Assembly (NCBI RefSeq): GCF_000485905.1
Contig: NC_022664.1
Location: 62,001 to 126,000, forward strand
Direction of reading: 5' to 3'
Length of the DNA: 64,000 nucleotides
Source of the DNA: Spiribacter curvatus
GTDB lineage: Bacteria; Pseudomonadota; Gammaproteobacteria; Nitrococcales; Nitrococcaceae
Both the position numbers and the translations under genes were made by a program. How positions within the stretch are numbered: the first letter of the stretch is position 1; every line of letters starts with the position of its first letter. The notes beneath the pieces are model-generated. The model did not search any database. It was not told the DNA's origin and saw only the letters and a list, made by a program, of their open reading frames with translations. This document shows positions 28,725-39,547 of this stretch, one piece after another.

Positions 28725-28750
28725 CGGGGGCTTCGGCCCCCGTTTTTTTT
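28725..28750 (+). terminator. Intrinsic terminator of aceA
   Basis: Stem CGGGGGC / GCCCCCG with a TTCG tetraloop, followed directly by eight T residues, 30 nt after the aceA stop. A textbook rho-independent terminator. Confidence 0.95.
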
Positions 28751-29465
28751 ACAGTGACCGCTGGTTGACCCGCGCCGAGACCGCCTCGGCGCTCTCGACC
28801 CGCTCGGAGTACCGATCGACAAGGTATTCCCGGCGGTCCCGGGTCAGCCGGGTGAACTTCACCAGCTCTTCCATCACATCGACGATGCGGTTGTAGTAGG
28901 GCGATGGCTTCATGCGGTCGTCGTCGTCAAACTCCATGAAGGCCTTGGGTACCGACGACTGGTTGGGGATGGTGATGAGCCGCATCCAGCGGCCCAGCAG
29001 GCGCAGCTGATTGACGGCGTTGAAGCTCTGCGAGCCCCCGCAGACCTGCATGACCGCCAGGGTCTTGCCCTGCGTCGGCCGGACGCCGCCCATGTTGAGC
29101 GGGATCCAGTCGATCTGCGCTTTCATGGCGCCGGTCATCGCCCCGTGCCGCTCCGGCGAGCTCCAGACGAAGCCGTCGCACCATGTGGCGAGTTCACGCA
29201 GTTCCCGGACCTTTTCGTGATCGGTCCCGGCATCGTCCGGCAACGGCAATCCGGAGGGGTTGAAAATGCGCGTCTCGGCGCCGAATCGACGCAGTATCCG
29301 GGCGCCTTCCTCGGCACACAGACGGCTGAACGAGCGCTCGCGCAGCGAGCCATAGAGCAGCAGGATACGCGGCGGCGTTGCCTCGGCGGCCGCGAAGAGC
29401 TGCGCGTCGTCGACTGCCTGGAAGGCCTGTTCATCCAGATTCGGGAAGGTATCGTCGTCGTTCAT
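28749..29465 (-). CDS. arsH: ArsH NADPH-dependent FMN reductase
   Basis: A 238-residue flavoprotein of the ArsH family. The flavin phosphate loop [13 protein letters not shown], the [19 protein letters not shown] block and the [21 protein letters not shown] stretch are diagnostic. ArsH oxidises trivalent organoarsenicals and can act as a general NADPH/FMN reductase. The start at ATG 29465 follows arsR after 13 nt; longer readings run back through arsR. It is the last gene of an arsC-arsR-arsH operon. Confidence 0.93.
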   Translation of the reverse strand: MNDDDTFPNLDEQAFQAVDDAQLFAAAEATPPRILLLYGSLRERSFSRLCAEEGARILRRFGAETRIFNPSGLPLPDDAGTDHEKVRELRELATWCDGFVWSSPERHGAMTGAMKAQIDWIPLNMGGVRPTQGKTLAVMQVCGGSQSFNAVNQLRLLGRWMRLITIPNQSSVPKAFMEFDDDDRMKPSPYYNRIVDVMEELVKFTRLTRDRREYLVDRYSERVESAEAVSARVNQRSL

Positions 29466-29478
29466 GCGGAATGGCCTG

Positions 29479-29847
29479 TCACTGCTCGCACTGGTCCCGA
29501 TGACGGGCAATGGCCGTGCGCAGCCGTTCAAGATCATCGGCGAATGCGGGTTCACCCGCGAGCGTCGCAAGGGCCTGGTGCAGCCAATCCGGCAGATCGG
29601 CGCGGAGGGCATAGTGCACCCACTGACCGCTGCGCCGGGTGACGACGAGGCCGACGTCCCGGAGATGCCCGAGATGGCGGGACATCTTGGGCTGGCTGAC
29701 GCCAGTCGCCTCGGTGAGCTCGCAGACGCACAGCTCACCGCGCCGGTGCATGAGCAGCGCCGCGCGCAGGCGGGTCTCGTCGCCGAGCAGCCGGAACACC
29801 CGGACCGGGTCCAGCGTGGGTTCAGTGGGTCGGGCGATCGCTTCCAT
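29479..29847 (-). CDS. arsR: Arsenic-responsive repressor ArsR
   Basis: A 122-residue winged-helix repressor. The metalloid site is visible as [12 protein letters not shown], matching the ELCVCDL motif of the arsenite-sensing ArsR type, followed by the recognition helix [18 protein letters not shown]. Arsenite binding should release it from the operator. ATG 29847 lies inside the end of arsC (26-nt overlap), so arsR is translated with arsC. A palindrome upstream of arsC is its probable site. Confidence 0.93.
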   Translation of the reverse strand: MEAIARPTEPTLDPVRVFRLLGDETRLRAALLMHRRGELCVCELTEATGVSQPKMSRHLGHLRDVGLVVTRRSGQWVHYALRADLPDWLHQALATLAGEPAFADDLERLRTAIARHRDQCEQ

Positions 29848-30349
29848 CGCGGTTCTCCGTCCGGTTATCGCCAATCGCTTCGAGCTCGCTCTGCAGTTTG
29901 AGCCGATCCAGCGACTGCATGGGCAGATTGGTAAAAAGCCCGATGCGCCGGCGCAGCGCTGTCACCGTGTCACGGAAGGCGCGGAGGCGCTGTTCCTCGG
30001 TGCCTTCGGCAGCGGCTGGATCGGGTAATCCCCAGTGCGCGGTCATCGGCTGACCGGGCCAGATGGGGCAGGGCTCTGCGGCGGCACGGTCGCAGACGGT
30101 GAAGATGAAGTCCATTGTCGGGCCGTCGTCCGTCGCGAATACGTCCCAGTTCTTGCTGTGCAGGCCCGCGGTGGGCAGGTCCATGCTCTCGAGCACCTTG
30201 ATGGCCAGCGGATTGACGCTGCCGGTGGCCATACTGCCAGCGCTGTAGGCGGTGAAGCGGCCGTCGCTCATCTTATTGAGCAGCGATTCGGCGATGATGC
30301 TGCGCGCGGAGTTACCGGTGCACAGGAAAAGAACGTTGTAATGAGCCAT
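29822..30349 (-). CDS. arsC: Thioredoxin-type arsenate reductase ArsC
   Basis: A 175-residue low-molecular-weight-phosphatase-fold reductase. The P-loop [11 protein letters not shown] holds the nucleophilic cysteine at residue 10. Two further cysteines in [15 protein letters not shown] are spaced as in the thioredoxin-coupled relay of B. subtilis ArsC. It reduces arsenate to arsenite. The last 30 residues are a polar extension that overlaps arsR. First gene of the operon; no arsenite efflux gene is adjacent. Confidence 0.92.
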   Translation of the reverse strand: MAHYNVLFLCTGNSARSIIAESLLNKMSDGRFTAYSAGSMATGSVNPLAIKVLESMDLPTAGLHSKNWDVFATDDGPTMDFIFTVCDRAAAEPCPIWPGQPMTAHWGLPDPAAAEGTEEQRLRAFRDTVTALRRRIGLFTNLPMQSLDRLKLQSELEAIGDNRTENRDGSDRPTH

Positions 30350-30383
30350 GATATGCCCCGATGACCAGATGAGGCATTAGTGT

Positions 30384-30399
30384 ATACGCATATCCGTAT
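30384..30399 (-). promoter_or_regulatory. Candidate ArsR operator
   Basis: ATACG-N6-CGTAT is a perfect inverted repeat in an AT-rich patch 35 nt upstream of the arsC start. Placement in the arsC promoter region and similarity in kind to known ArsR sites make it a probable operator. Confidence 0.5.
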
Positions 30400-30419
30400 G
30401 TTCGTCATGCCCCAACAGG

Positions 30420-30495
30420 TGGTGGGCCCACCAGGATTCGAACCTGGAACCAAAGGATTATGAGTCCTCTGCTCTGACCATTGAGCTATGGGCCC
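30420..30495 (-). tRNA. tRNA-Ile2 (CAU anticodon, lysidine type)
   Basis: A complete 76-nt cloverleaf on the minus strand: acceptor GGGCCCA pairing with TGGGCCC, discriminator A and encoded CCA, anticodon loop CTCATAA, T loop GTTCGAATC. CAU can mean Met or Ile2. The D arm and the anticodon/variable region closely follow the ileX type (ACTCATAATC then TTGG), and the position right after rpoD matches the ileX neighbourhood in E. coli. I therefore call it Ile2, read after TilS converts C34 to lysidine. It starts 14 nt after the rpoD stop and may be co-transcribed. Confidence 0.9.
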
Positions 30496-30509
30496 GCAAT
30501 CGGCGGCGG

Positions 30510-32366
<1,857 letters not shown>

Positions 32367-32420
32367 AAACTACCGATGCTGGAGTTGTGTCGGAGGGACG
32401 CAATTAATGCATAACAGCGT

Positions 32421-32448
32421 ATATTAGCATCGATTGGCTAATCTACAA
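32421..32448 (-). promoter_or_regulatory. Possible internal promoter of rpoD
   Basis: On the minus strand TTGTAG and TAATAT are spaced by 16 bp in the AT-rich dnaG-rpoD gap, about 55 bp before the rpoD start. Internal promoters before rpoD are known in this operon type; this match is moderate. Confidence 0.35.
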
Positions 32449-32460
32449 TGTAATGCCCAA

Positions 32461-34221
32461 TCACTGCCCCTTCTGTTTGATTCGCTGCCACTCCGACCAT
32501 TCATCGGTCGTGAGGGTGCCGGCCTGGAGCCGTTCGTTGAGATGCCGCAGGCGTCTTTCCGCCGTGATCCGGCGAATCTGTTCCATTGCATCCGCGAACT
32601 CCGCTTCGAGGCCGGTTGCCGGTACCAGGTGGTCCCAGGTGACGAGCTTCCAGAGCGCGCTCTCGTGCTCACTGTCCCGGAACCTTTCAAGTATCGCTCC
32701 CGGGTTGAGATGGGGCTCATGACGGGCGAGTTCAACCATCTGCACCAGCAGGGGTAGCCCAGGGAGGTCGTCGAGGCCACGCAACGAGTCGATCTCGTCG
32801 ACGTTGTTGGCCAGCGCCGGTGACTGCAGTAACAGCGCGATGGCCAGCCGGATTGGCGTGCGTCGCACGCCACCGGTATCGGTGCCGGCGGGCTCACGGC
32901 GCCGCGCCCGCTGGTCGCGGCTGAGGGTTTCGCGGCCATCCACTACCCCCTCGAGGTAGTCGGTATCCAATCGCGCCAGACCAGCCAGGCGCTCGCAGAG
33001 CATGTGTCGATAGACATCCGGTGGCAGACGCTGGAGGAGCGGCAGCGCCTTTTCCACGAACCGTGCGCGCCCATCCATGCTCTGCATGTCGGTATCGGCC
33101 TCAAGGCGTTCGATCAGATAGTCTGACAGCGACGTCGCCTGCTGGAGTCGCGCCTCGAAGCCCGAGCGTCCGAGGGCACGGACCAGACTGTCCGGGTCTT
33201 CGCCGTCCGGCAGGAACAGGAAGCGTATCTGGCGGCCCTGGCGCATGGTCGGCAGGGCGTTCTCCAGCGCCCGCCAGGCGGCTTGCCGACCGGCATTGTC
33301 GCCGTCGAAGCAAAAGATGATGTCCGATGATGTCTTGAGCAGACGCTCGACCTGGCGGGTGGAGGTCGCTGTCCCGAGCGTGGCCACCGCGCGGGGGAGG
33401 CCGTGCTGGGCGAGTGCGAGCACATCCATATAGCCCTCCACCACGACGATGTCGGCCGGGTGGCGGTCGGCCTGGAGCACTTCATAAAGCCCGTAGAGGG
33501 ACTCGCCCTTGTGGAATACCGGCGTCTCCGGGGAATTCAGGTATTTCGGCTCGCCCTCATCGAGCACCCGGCCACCAAAGCCGATGGTGCGCCCACGGCG
33601 GTCGCGGATGGGGAACATGATGCGGTCCCGGAACCGGTCATAGATTCGCCCCCCGTCGCGCTCGATGACCAGGCCGACGCGCTGGAGGTCGTCAGAGGCA
33701 CCGAGTCGTGAGATCAGGTTGTCCCACCCCGGCGGCGCGAATCCGATCCCGAAGCGCCGGGCGATCTCGCCGCTGAGTCCTCGCTGGCGCAGGTAGTCGA
33801 TGGCCCGTTGGCGTTGGGGGTGTTGCCGAAGCCACTGCTGATAGGCGCGATCCGCCCGCTCAAGGAGTGCATAGAGTGGTGCATGATTCTGCTGGACGGC
33901 CGGATCCTGGGTGTTCTCGGGCATCTCCATGCCGGCCATCTGGGCGAGCTGGGCCACCGCCTCGCGGAAATCGAGGCGGTCATACTCCATGAGAAAGCGG
34001 ATCGCACTGCCATGGGCGCCGCAGCCAAAGCAGTGGTAGAACTGCTTGGCGGTGCTGACCGTGAAAGATGGGCTTTTCTCGCCGTGAAAGGGGCAGAGCC
34101 CGAGCTGGTTGCTGCCCGAGCGTTTCAGCTGCACGCGCTCACCCACGACATCGGCAATGTCGACGCGGGCGAGCAGTTCATCGATGAAGGAGTCAGGGAT
34201 TCTGCCGGCCATGATTGCCAC
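32461..34221 (-). CDS. dnaG: DNA primase DnaG
   Basis: A 586-residue primase that makes RNA primers at the replication fork. The N-terminal CHC2 zinc domain shows CPFHGEKSPSF and FYHCFGCGAHG. The TOPRIM core has VVVEGYMDVLAL with the catalytic Glu, and FCFDGDNAGRQAA. The C-terminal helical domain, which binds DnaB, covers about residues 440-586. ATG 34212 is an alternative start three codons in. It follows yqeY and precedes rpoD. Confidence 0.97.
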   Translation of the reverse strand: MAIMAGRIPDSFIDELLARVDIADVVGERVQLKRSGSNQLGLCPFHGEKSPSFTVSTAKQFYHCFGCGAHGSAIRFLMEYDRLDFREAVAQLAQMAGMEMPENTQDPAVQQNHAPLYALLERADRAYQQWLRQHPQRQRAIDYLRQRGLSGEIARRFGIGFAPPGWDNLISRLGASDDLQRVGLVIERDGGRIYDRFRDRIMFPIRDRRGRTIGFGGRVLDEGEPKYLNSPETPVFHKGESLYGLYEVLQADRHPADIVVVEGYMDVLALAQHGLPRAVATLGTATSTRQVERLLKTSSDIIFCFDGDNAGRQAAWRALENALPTMRQGRQIRFLFLPDGEDPDSLVRALGRSGFEARLQQATSLSDYLIERLEADTDMQSMDGRARFVEKALPLLQRLPPDVYRHMLCERLAGLARLDTDYLEGVVDGRETLSRDQRARRREPAGTDTGGVRRTPIRLAIALLLQSPALANNVDEIDSLRGLDDLPGLPLLVQMVELARHEPHLNPGAILERFRDSEHESALWKLVTWDHLVPATGLEAEFADAMEQIRRITAERRLRHLNERLQAGTLTTDEWSEWQRIKQKGQ

Positions 34222-34254
34222 TCTACGGCAAACCGCCGGTGTCCAGTCGGCGGG

Positions 34255-34701
34255 TCAGCCGAGCTGCTGTTTAACGCGTGCGCTCACCGCACTCATATCA
34301 GCACGGCCCTGCATCTGCGGCTTGAGCAGTGCCATGACCCGGCCCATATCGCGGACCGATTCAGCCCCCGTTTCGCGGATGGCCGCGGTGACCTGCTCAT
34401 CGATTTCGGCCTCGGTGAGCGCCTGGGGCAGGAACTCGTCAATGATCTCGATCTCCGCTCGCTCGGTGGCGACCAGCTCCGCACGCCCGGCCGCCTCGTA
34501 CTGCTCGACGGACTCGCGGCGCTGCTTGACCATCTTATCGAGTATCGCAAGCACATCGGCATCTTCGAGCGACCGACGCTCGTCGACTTCCTTTTGCTTG
34601 ATCGCGGCGCTGACCATTCGCAGCGTCGCAAGCCGAGGCTTGTCGCCGGCCCGCATGGCGGCCTTGACGGCATCGCGAAGCTGCGTGTTGAGGTCGCTCA
34701 C
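34255..34701 (-). CDS. yqeY: GatB/YqeY-domain protein
   Basis: A 148-residue helical cytoplasmic protein of the YqeY family, similar to the tail of the amidotransferase subunit GatB. It begins SDLNTQLRDAVKAAMRAGDKPRLATLRMV and contains the conserved IIDEFLPQALTEAEI and MGRVMALLKPQMQGRADMS blocks. It lies between rpsU and dnaG, a usual place in gammaproteobacteria. The family may touch tRNA, but no activity is firmly assigned. Confidence 0.93.
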   Translation of the reverse strand: MSDLNTQLRDAVKAAMRAGDKPRLATLRMVSAAIKQKEVDERRSLEDADVLAILDKMVKQRRESVEQYEAAGRAELVATERAEIEIIDEFLPQALTEAEIDEQVTAAIRETGAESVRDMGRVMALLKPQMQGRADMSAVSARVKQQLG

Positions 34702-34716
34702 GAGGCAATATCCCGT

Positions 34717-34932
34717 CTAGTAAAGGCGCTGGCCACGCTGGTTTTCACGCTGCACGCGCTTGGCGTGGCGTTTCACCGCAGCGGCCTGCTTGCGCTTACG
34801 CTCCTGGGTGGGCTTTTCATAACTCTCGCGACGGCGCACTTCTGACAGCACACCGGCCTTCTCACAGGACCGCTTGAAGCGGCGCAGGGCCACCTCGAAG
34901 GGCTCGTTCTCGCGAACCTTAACGTTCGGCAT
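34717..34932 (-). CDS. rpsU: 30S ribosomal protein S21
   Basis: A 71-residue very basic protein with the invariant S21 start [21 protein letters not shown] and a Lys/Arg-rich C-terminus. It sits near the 3' end of 16S rRNA in the 30S subunit and helps initiation. It heads the rpsU-yqeY-dnaG-rpoD operon and is divergent from tsaD. Confidence 0.98.
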   Translation of the reverse strand: MPNVKVRENEPFEVALRRFKRSCEKAGVLSEVRRRESYEKPTQERKRKQAAAVKRHAKRVQRENQRGQRLY

Positions 34933-34997
34933 AGTGCTCTAACCTTACCGTATTGATGTAAACGACGTAGAATCTCGTGGATTCCGACTAGCCCTAC

Positions 34998-35026
34998 AGT
35001 TTAAGCCGGGAATGAATCGATTGCAA
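34998..35026 (-). promoter_or_regulatory. Promoter of the rpsU-dnaG-rpoD operon
   Basis: On the minus strand TTGCAA and TAAACT are separated by exactly 17 bp, about 66 bp before the rpsU ATG in the divergent rpsU-tsaD gap. A good sigma-70 candidate. Confidence 0.55.
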
Positions 35027-35049
35027 AAGCTCCAGACCTGCCGCCCGCG

Positions 35050-36072
35050 ATGATCACGCTCGGTATCGAGACCTCCTGCGATGAGACCGGCATCGCGCTC
35101 TATTCCGATGACGCCGGGCTCATTGCCCACCGTCTCCACAGTCAGGCGGCCACCCACGCCGAGTACGGGGGTGTGGTGCCCGAACTGGCATCGCGGGACC
35201 ATATCCGCCGTGTCCTGCCCCTGATTGAGGACTGCCTGACCGAGGCCGGGCTGAGCGTGGCCGACGTCGATGGCATCGCGTATACCCGCGGCCCGGGACT
35301 CGCCGGCGCGCTGCTGGTGGGGGCGGCGGTCGCGGAGAGCCTGGGCTGGGCGCTGGACTGCCCGGTACTCGGGGTCCATCACATGGAAGCGCATCTGCTC
35401 GCGCCCATGCTCGAGCCCGACCCGCCCCGGTTTCCCTTCCTCGCGCTGCTGGTGTCCGGTGGTCATACCCTGCTTGTCCAGGTGGCGGGCGTCGGCCGCT
35501 ATCGGGTCCTGGGCGAATCGCTGGATGATGCCGCCGGTGAGGCGTTCGACAAGACCGCCAAGCTGCTGGGGCTGCCCTATCCCGGCGGTCCGGAACTGGA
35601 GGCGCTGGCGCGCGACGGCGAGGCCGGATCATTGCGCTTCCCGCGGCCAATGACGGATCGCCCCGGGCTCGATTTCAGCTTCAGTGGTCTCAAGACCGCG
35701 GTGCTCAACACAGTCCGAGACGGGCCCGACGACCTCGCCCGCCGCGCCGCCGTGGCCCGGGCCTTTCAGGATGCGGTGGTCGATACCTTTGCCATCAAAG
35801 TCCGTCGCGCGCTGCGCTCGAGCGGCGTCAGTCATCTCGTGGTCGCCGGCGGTGTCGGCGCGAATCAGGCCCTGCGCGATGGGCTGCAGTCGGTGGCTCG
35901 CGCCGAGGGCGTGGCGGTGGCCTACCCGCGGCTGGCGTTTTGTACCGACAATGGCGCCATGATCGCCTACGCCGGGCACTGCCGGCTGGCCGCCGGCGAG
36001 CGCGACGCTGCGGGTACCGATGTTCGCCCGCGATGGCCGCTGGACGAGCTGCTGTCGCCGGGTGGCGGCTAG
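35050..36072 (+). CDS. tsaD: tRNA t6A synthesis protein TsaD
   Basis: A 340-residue ASKHA-fold enzyme that transfers the threonylcarbamoyl group to A37 of ANN-decoding tRNAs, together with TsaB and TsaE. It shows [14 protein letters not shown], the iron-binding [20 protein letters not shown], and the C-terminal [12 protein letters not shown]. Divergent from rpsU, a very common bacterial neighbourhood. Its stop overlaps the convergent plsY gene by 4 nt. Confidence 0.97.
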   Translation: MITLGIETSCDETGIALYSDDAGLIAHRLHSQAATHAEYGGVVPELASRDHIRRVLPLIEDCLTEAGLSVADVDGIAYTRGPGLAGALLVGAAVAESLGWALDCPVLGVHHMEAHLLAPMLEPDPPRFPFLALLVSGGHTLLVQVAGVGRYRVLGESLDDAAGEAFDKTAKLLGLPYPGGPELEALARDGEAGSLRFPRPMTDRPGLDFSFSGLKTAVLNTVRDGPDDLARRAAVARAFQDAVVDTFAIKVRRALRSSGVSHLVVAGGVGANQALRDGLQSVARAEGVAVAYPRLAFCTDNGAMIAYAGHCRLAAGERDAAGTDVRPRWPLDELLSPGGG

Positions 36073-36656
36073 CGTCGACCGATGCGCGGTTCAGTGCCGC
36101 TGGCGATGCGCTGGATATTGCCGCGATGCCGCCAGCCCGTCAGCAGCGCCATGCCCGCCGCGGCGCCGGCGAGCGCCGGCGACTGATCGATGGCCAGGAA
36201 GTAGGCCGGCGCCAGCGCAAAGCTGACCAGTGCGGCCAGCGACGAGAGACGGCTCAGGCCGGCCACCCCCAGCCAGGTCAGTACCGCCACGACGCCGGGC
36301 AGCCACGACCAGGCAAGAAAAATCCCCAGCCCGGTGGCGATGCCCTTGCCGCCGCGAAACCCGAAGAACACGGGATAGACATGCCCCAGGAATGCCGCGC
36401 CACCGATGACCGCGATGGTCGTCGCCGGCAGCCCGAGTGCATAGCCGCAGAGAACCGGGACAGCCCCCTTGAGGGCATCGCCCAGGAGGGTTGCCGCTCC
36501 CGCACTCCGTCCCCCCAGCCGCAGCACGTTGGTGGCGCCCGGATTGCCGCTGCCATCGCTGCGTGGATCGGCGATTCCCAGCAGCCGCGCGACCAGCACA
36601 CCAGTGGATAATGAGCCGGCCAGATAGCCGAAGAGAATGAGTGCGATGTCGATCAT
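36069..36656 (-). CDS. plsY: Acyl-phosphate glycerol-3-phosphate acyltransferase PlsY
   Basis: A 195-residue membrane enzyme that makes lysophosphatidate from acyl-phosphate, the first step of phospholipid synthesis. Five to seven hydrophobic segments surround the family motifs [36 protein letters not shown] and, near the end, [16 protein letters not shown] 36656 ([15 protein letters not shown]) is chosen over a longer reading because it places the first helix at the N-terminus. Divergent from folB. Confidence 0.95.
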   Translation of the reverse strand: MIDIALILFGYLAGSLSTGVLVARLLGIADPRSDGSGNPGATNVLRLGGRSAGAATLLGDALKGAVPVLCGYALGLPATTIAVIGGAAFLGHVYPVFFGFRGGKGIATGLGIFLAWSWLPGVVAVLTWLGVAGLSRLSSLAALVSFALAPAYFLAIDQSPALAGAAAGMALLTGWRHRGNIQRIASGTEPRIGRR

Positions 36657-36736
36657 GGTGTCATTCCATCCGCTGGCCGGGACGGGGTCAAGCGGCCCTT
36701 GTGCTGGCCGCGGCGACATGAAATGCTCCAGCGGCA

Positions 36737-37099
36737 ATGGATACCGTGTTCCTTGAGGCGCTGACCTTACGCTCCGTGATCGGGGTCCATCCCTGGGAGC
36801 GGTCCTTCGCCCAGCGGCTCGAGCTGGATCTGAACCTCTCTGTGGATACTCGGGACGCCGCCGCGACGGATGCGATCGACGCGGCCGTGGATTACGCGGC
36901 CCTCAGTGAGCGTCTGGCCGAGCGGGCGGCGACCGCAGACTGCCAGCTCATCGAGACGCTGGCGGCGCGCCTTGCGGACGTCGTCCTCGAGGATAACCGC
37001 ATCGAGTCCGTCGATTTGACGCTGCGCAAACCGGGCGCGGTCCCGACGGCCAGGAGCGTCGGTGTCAGAATCATCCGAAGCCAGTCAGAGGTCCCATGA
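36737..37099 (+). CDS. folB: Dihydroneopterin aldolase FolB
   Basis: A 120-residue enzyme of folate synthesis that converts dihydroneopterin to 6-hydroxymethyl-dihydropterin. The N-terminal pattern VFLEALTLRSVIGVHPWER and the middle VDYAALSERL, with the conserved Tyr and Glu further on (QLIETLAARLADVVL), are typical. It overlaps folK by 4 nt, so two consecutive folate steps are encoded together. Confidence 0.94.
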   Translation: MDTVFLEALTLRSVIGVHPWERSFAQRLELDLNLSVDTRDAAATDAIDAAVDYAALSERLAERAATADCQLIETLAARLADVVLEDNRIESVDLTLRKPGAVPTARSVGVRIIRSQSEVP

Positions 37100-37596
37100 A
37101 TCGCGCCTATCTCAGCATCGGCAGCAACATCGACCCCGAGCGCCATGTGCGCGCCGCCATTTCCGCGCTTCATGACCGCTTTGGCGAGTTGACCCTCTCT
37201 CCGGTCTATCAGACACCTGCTGTCGGATTCGACGGTGACGACTTCTATAACCTGGTCGTCGGGCTCGACACCGATACCGCCGTCGATCAGCTGGCGGCCG
37301 CCTGCCGCGAGATCGAGACCGAGCATGGTCGGCAGCGGACCGCCCGTCGCTTCAGTGCCCGAACGCTCGATATCGATCTGCTCACACTGGGGAATATCAT
37401 CCGCGATGACGTGCCCATCCTGCCGCGGGATGAGATCCTCAAGTATGCCTTCGTGCTCAAACCGCTGGTGGATATCGCGCCCGACGAGCGACATCCCCTT
37501 GACGGTCGGCGCTACGCCGACATCTGGTCCTCGTTCGAGGACGACGGAGGCGTGGTACCCATCGCGCTTGATCTCTCCGCCGAAAGCGGTGGCTGA
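37096..37596 (+). CDS. folK: HPPK pyrophosphokinase FolK
   Basis: A 166-residue kinase that transfers pyrophosphate from ATP to 6-hydroxymethyl-dihydropterin. It begins AYLSIGSNIDPERHVRAA, has SPVYQTPAVGF, and the Mg/ATP motif RFSARTLDIDLLTLG with the two catalytic aspartates. It follows folB in an ATGA overlap. The next gene starts 2 nt after its stop. Confidence 0.95.
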   Translation: MNRAYLSIGSNIDPERHVRAAISALHDRFGELTLSPVYQTPAVGFDGDDFYNLVVGLDTDTAVDQLAAACREIETEHGRQRTARRFSARTLDIDLLTLGNIIRDDVPILPRDEILKYAFVLKPLVDIAPDERHPLDGRRYADIWSSFEDDGGVVPIALDLSAESGG

Positions 37597-37598
37597 CC

Positions 37599-38807
37599 AT
37601 GGCCCGCCGTGACGGTCCCGACGCACCGCCCGAGCCCGATGCGACCGCCGCCCGTTACAGCGCCGATCTGCGCGAGCGGATTGATGCGTCCATTGCCATG
37701 GCGGGCGGGCGTATGGACTTCGCTGAGTACATGGCGATGGCCCTGTACTCGCCGGGGTTGGGGTATTACAGCGCGGGTCAGACGCGGTTCGGGGCCGGCG
37801 GGGATTTCACCACAGCACCGCTGATATCGCCGCTTTTCTCCTGGACGCTGGCCCGCGAGGTGCAGCGCAGCCTCGAAGCCGTGGGCGGCGACACGGTCTT
37901 GGAGTTTGGTGCCGGCACAGGCCGTATGGCGGCCGATATCCTCGCGGCCATGGCCGCCGCGGACGCGCCGCCGGCGCGCTATCTCATCGTCGAGGTCAGC
38001 GCCGACCTGCGCGCGGAACAGGCACGCACACTCGACGCCCTCGATCCGGATCTGCGGGCCCGTGTTGCATGGCTTGATCGCCTGCCTGCGGAGCCGATCC
38101 GCGGCGTTGTGCTCGCCAATGAGGTGATGGATGCCCTGCCGGTCCGGCGCTTCCGGCGCACTGAGACCGGTGTGGACTGCCTCGCCGTGGGTCACGATGC
38201 ATCCGGCGCGCTCAGCTGGCAGCCGCAGGTCGCGGATGATGAGCTTCAGGCGGCGGTGACGGCCATCGAGGCGGCGATCGGTGAGCGCCTGCCGGCGGGG
38301 TACTGCTCTGAGTGGTGTCCCTCACTCGCGCCCTGGATTGCCGAACTCGGAGCGTTGATCGATGCCGGTGTCGCCCTGCTCATCGATTATGGCTATCCCC
38401 GCACGGAGTTCTATCACCCGCAGCGGGCGACCGGCACCCTATTGTGCCACTACCGTCATCGCGCCCACGACGACCCGTTTTTCTGGCCCGGGCTTCAGGA
38501 CATTACCGCCTCGGCAGACTTTACGGCGGCCGCTGAGGCCGGGATCGATGCCGGACTGGAGCTGCTCGGTTTCGCGACCCAGGGCAATTTCCTGGCCGGG
38601 GCCGGGCTACCCGATGTGCTGCAGGCGCAGGCGGGCGACGACCCCAACCGCGCCGCCGAGCTCGCCCAGAGCGCCAAGCCGCTGATCTTTCCCGACGAGC
38701 TGGGAGAGCGGTTCAAGGTGTTGGGACTCGGTCGCGGCATGGAGACAACCCTGCCCGGTTTTGCCTTTACCGATCATCGTGCACGGTTGTCAGTCAATAA
38801 AATTTAA
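37599..38807 (+). CDS. MidA/NDUFAF7-like SAM-dependent methyltransferase
   Basis: A 402-residue COG1565 protein. The early MDFAEYMAMALYSPGLGYY and FGAGGDFTTAPLISPLF blocks, the SAM loop VLEFGAGTGRMAADIL, and NEVMDALPVRRF are hallmarks of the family whose mitochondrial member methylates an arginine of complex I NDUFS2. The bacterial substrate is unclear. It follows folK with a 2-nt gap, a frequent bacterial arrangement. An AT-rich stretch of about 50 bp separates it from the cyclase gene. Confidence 0.9.
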   Translation: MARRDGPDAPPEPDATAARYSADLRERIDASIAMAGGRMDFAEYMAMALYSPGLGYYSAGQTRFGAGGDFTTAPLISPLFSWTLAREVQRSLEAVGGDTVLEFGAGTGRMAADILAAMAAADAPPARYLIVEVSADLRAEQARTLDALDPDLRARVAWLDRLPAEPIRGVVLANEVMDALPVRRFRRTETGVDCLAVGHDASGALSWQPQVADDELQAAVTAIEAAIGERLPAGYCSEWCPSLAPWIAELGALIDAGVALLIDYGYPRTEFYHPQRATGTLLCHYRHRAHDDPFFWPGLQDITASADFTAAAEAGIDAGLELLGFATQGNFLAGAGLPDVLQAQAGDDPNRAAELAQSAKPLIFPDELGERFKVLGLGRGMETTLPGFAFTDHRARLSVNKI

Positions 38808-38857
38808 TTTAGTAGTGAAAAAGGATCAACACGGAATGTGAGCAACGGGAGAAAGGA

Positions 38858-39547
38858 ATGGAGTCCCCCGGCCGCTATCGCTACTGGCCCGCGAACACGC
38901 TTTACGCCGCCAGCCAGGACTGGTTCTCGCCCTATCTATCGCGCCCCGTCCGCGAGCTCCTTGATGCTGGCCCCCAGGCCCAGTGGTTATTGCGCTCACC
39001 CCGGAACGCCGATGTCTGTATTCTTTTCACCGATATCCGCGGATTCACCGATCTGTCGCGTGCCATCCGGTCGGATACATTGTTTCGCACGGTCGATGCC
39101 TGCATCGGTCGGCAGATCCGGATCATCGAGCACTATGACGGATACGTTGATAACTTCACCGGAGACGGACTGATGGCGATCTTCGAAGGCCCTCAGATGG
39201 CGGATAACGCCTGCCGCTGCGCGCTGGAGGTCGTGACCCGGGCACTGCCTGCGGTGCGTTATGGCGAGACCGCCCTGGCGCCGATCGGAGCCGGACTGCA
39301 CCGCGGTGATGTCGCGATGGGTACGCTCGGCTGTGAAAGCCGGCGTACCTACACCGCGATCGGCGATACCGTTAACTGGGCGGCACGGCTGACGGGTTTC
39401 GCACGCGGGCAGGACGTGGTCATCAGCGAGCGGTTGCGGGGCGCGCTCACCGCAGAGATCGCCGAGCGTTTTGCGCCTGTGCAGACCGACCAGGGGCGCG
39501 CCGACATCGATGCAGTCGTGCCAGTCTATCGCTCGAGGCGCAGCTGA
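38858..39547 (+). CDS. Stand-alone class III nucleotide cyclase
   Basis: A 229-residue soluble protein with about 50 N-terminal residues and then a single class III cyclase domain. Both metal aspartates are present (LFTDIRGFTDL and NFTGDGLMAIF), as is the transition-state pair in DTVNWAARL. The purine-selecting lysine expected before the GD motif is asparagine (YVDNFTGDG), and the partner position is threonine (RTYTAIGDTVN). It therefore looks catalytically competent, but base specificity is uncertain. No sensor domain is fused. A GAGAAAGGA Shine-Dalgarno supports ATG 38858. The stop is immediately followed by the uppP ATG. Confidence 0.85.
   Translation: MESPGRYRYWPANTLYAASQDWFSPYLSRPVRELLDAGPQAQWLLRSPRNADVCILFTDIRGFTDLSRAIRSDTLFRTVDACIGRQIRIIEHYDGYVDNFTGDGLMAIFEGPQMADNACRCALEVVTRALPAVRYGETALAPIGAGLHRGDVAMGTLGCESRRTYTAIGDTVNWAARLTGFARGQDVVISERLRGALTAEIAERFAPVQTDQGRADIDAVVPVYRSRRS

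Noticed and set aside
29466-29738. N-terminal extension of arsH through arsR
   Set aside because: The extra 91 residues are an antisense-like frame of arsR with Ser/Arg-rich shadow composition; ATG 29465 gives the family length.
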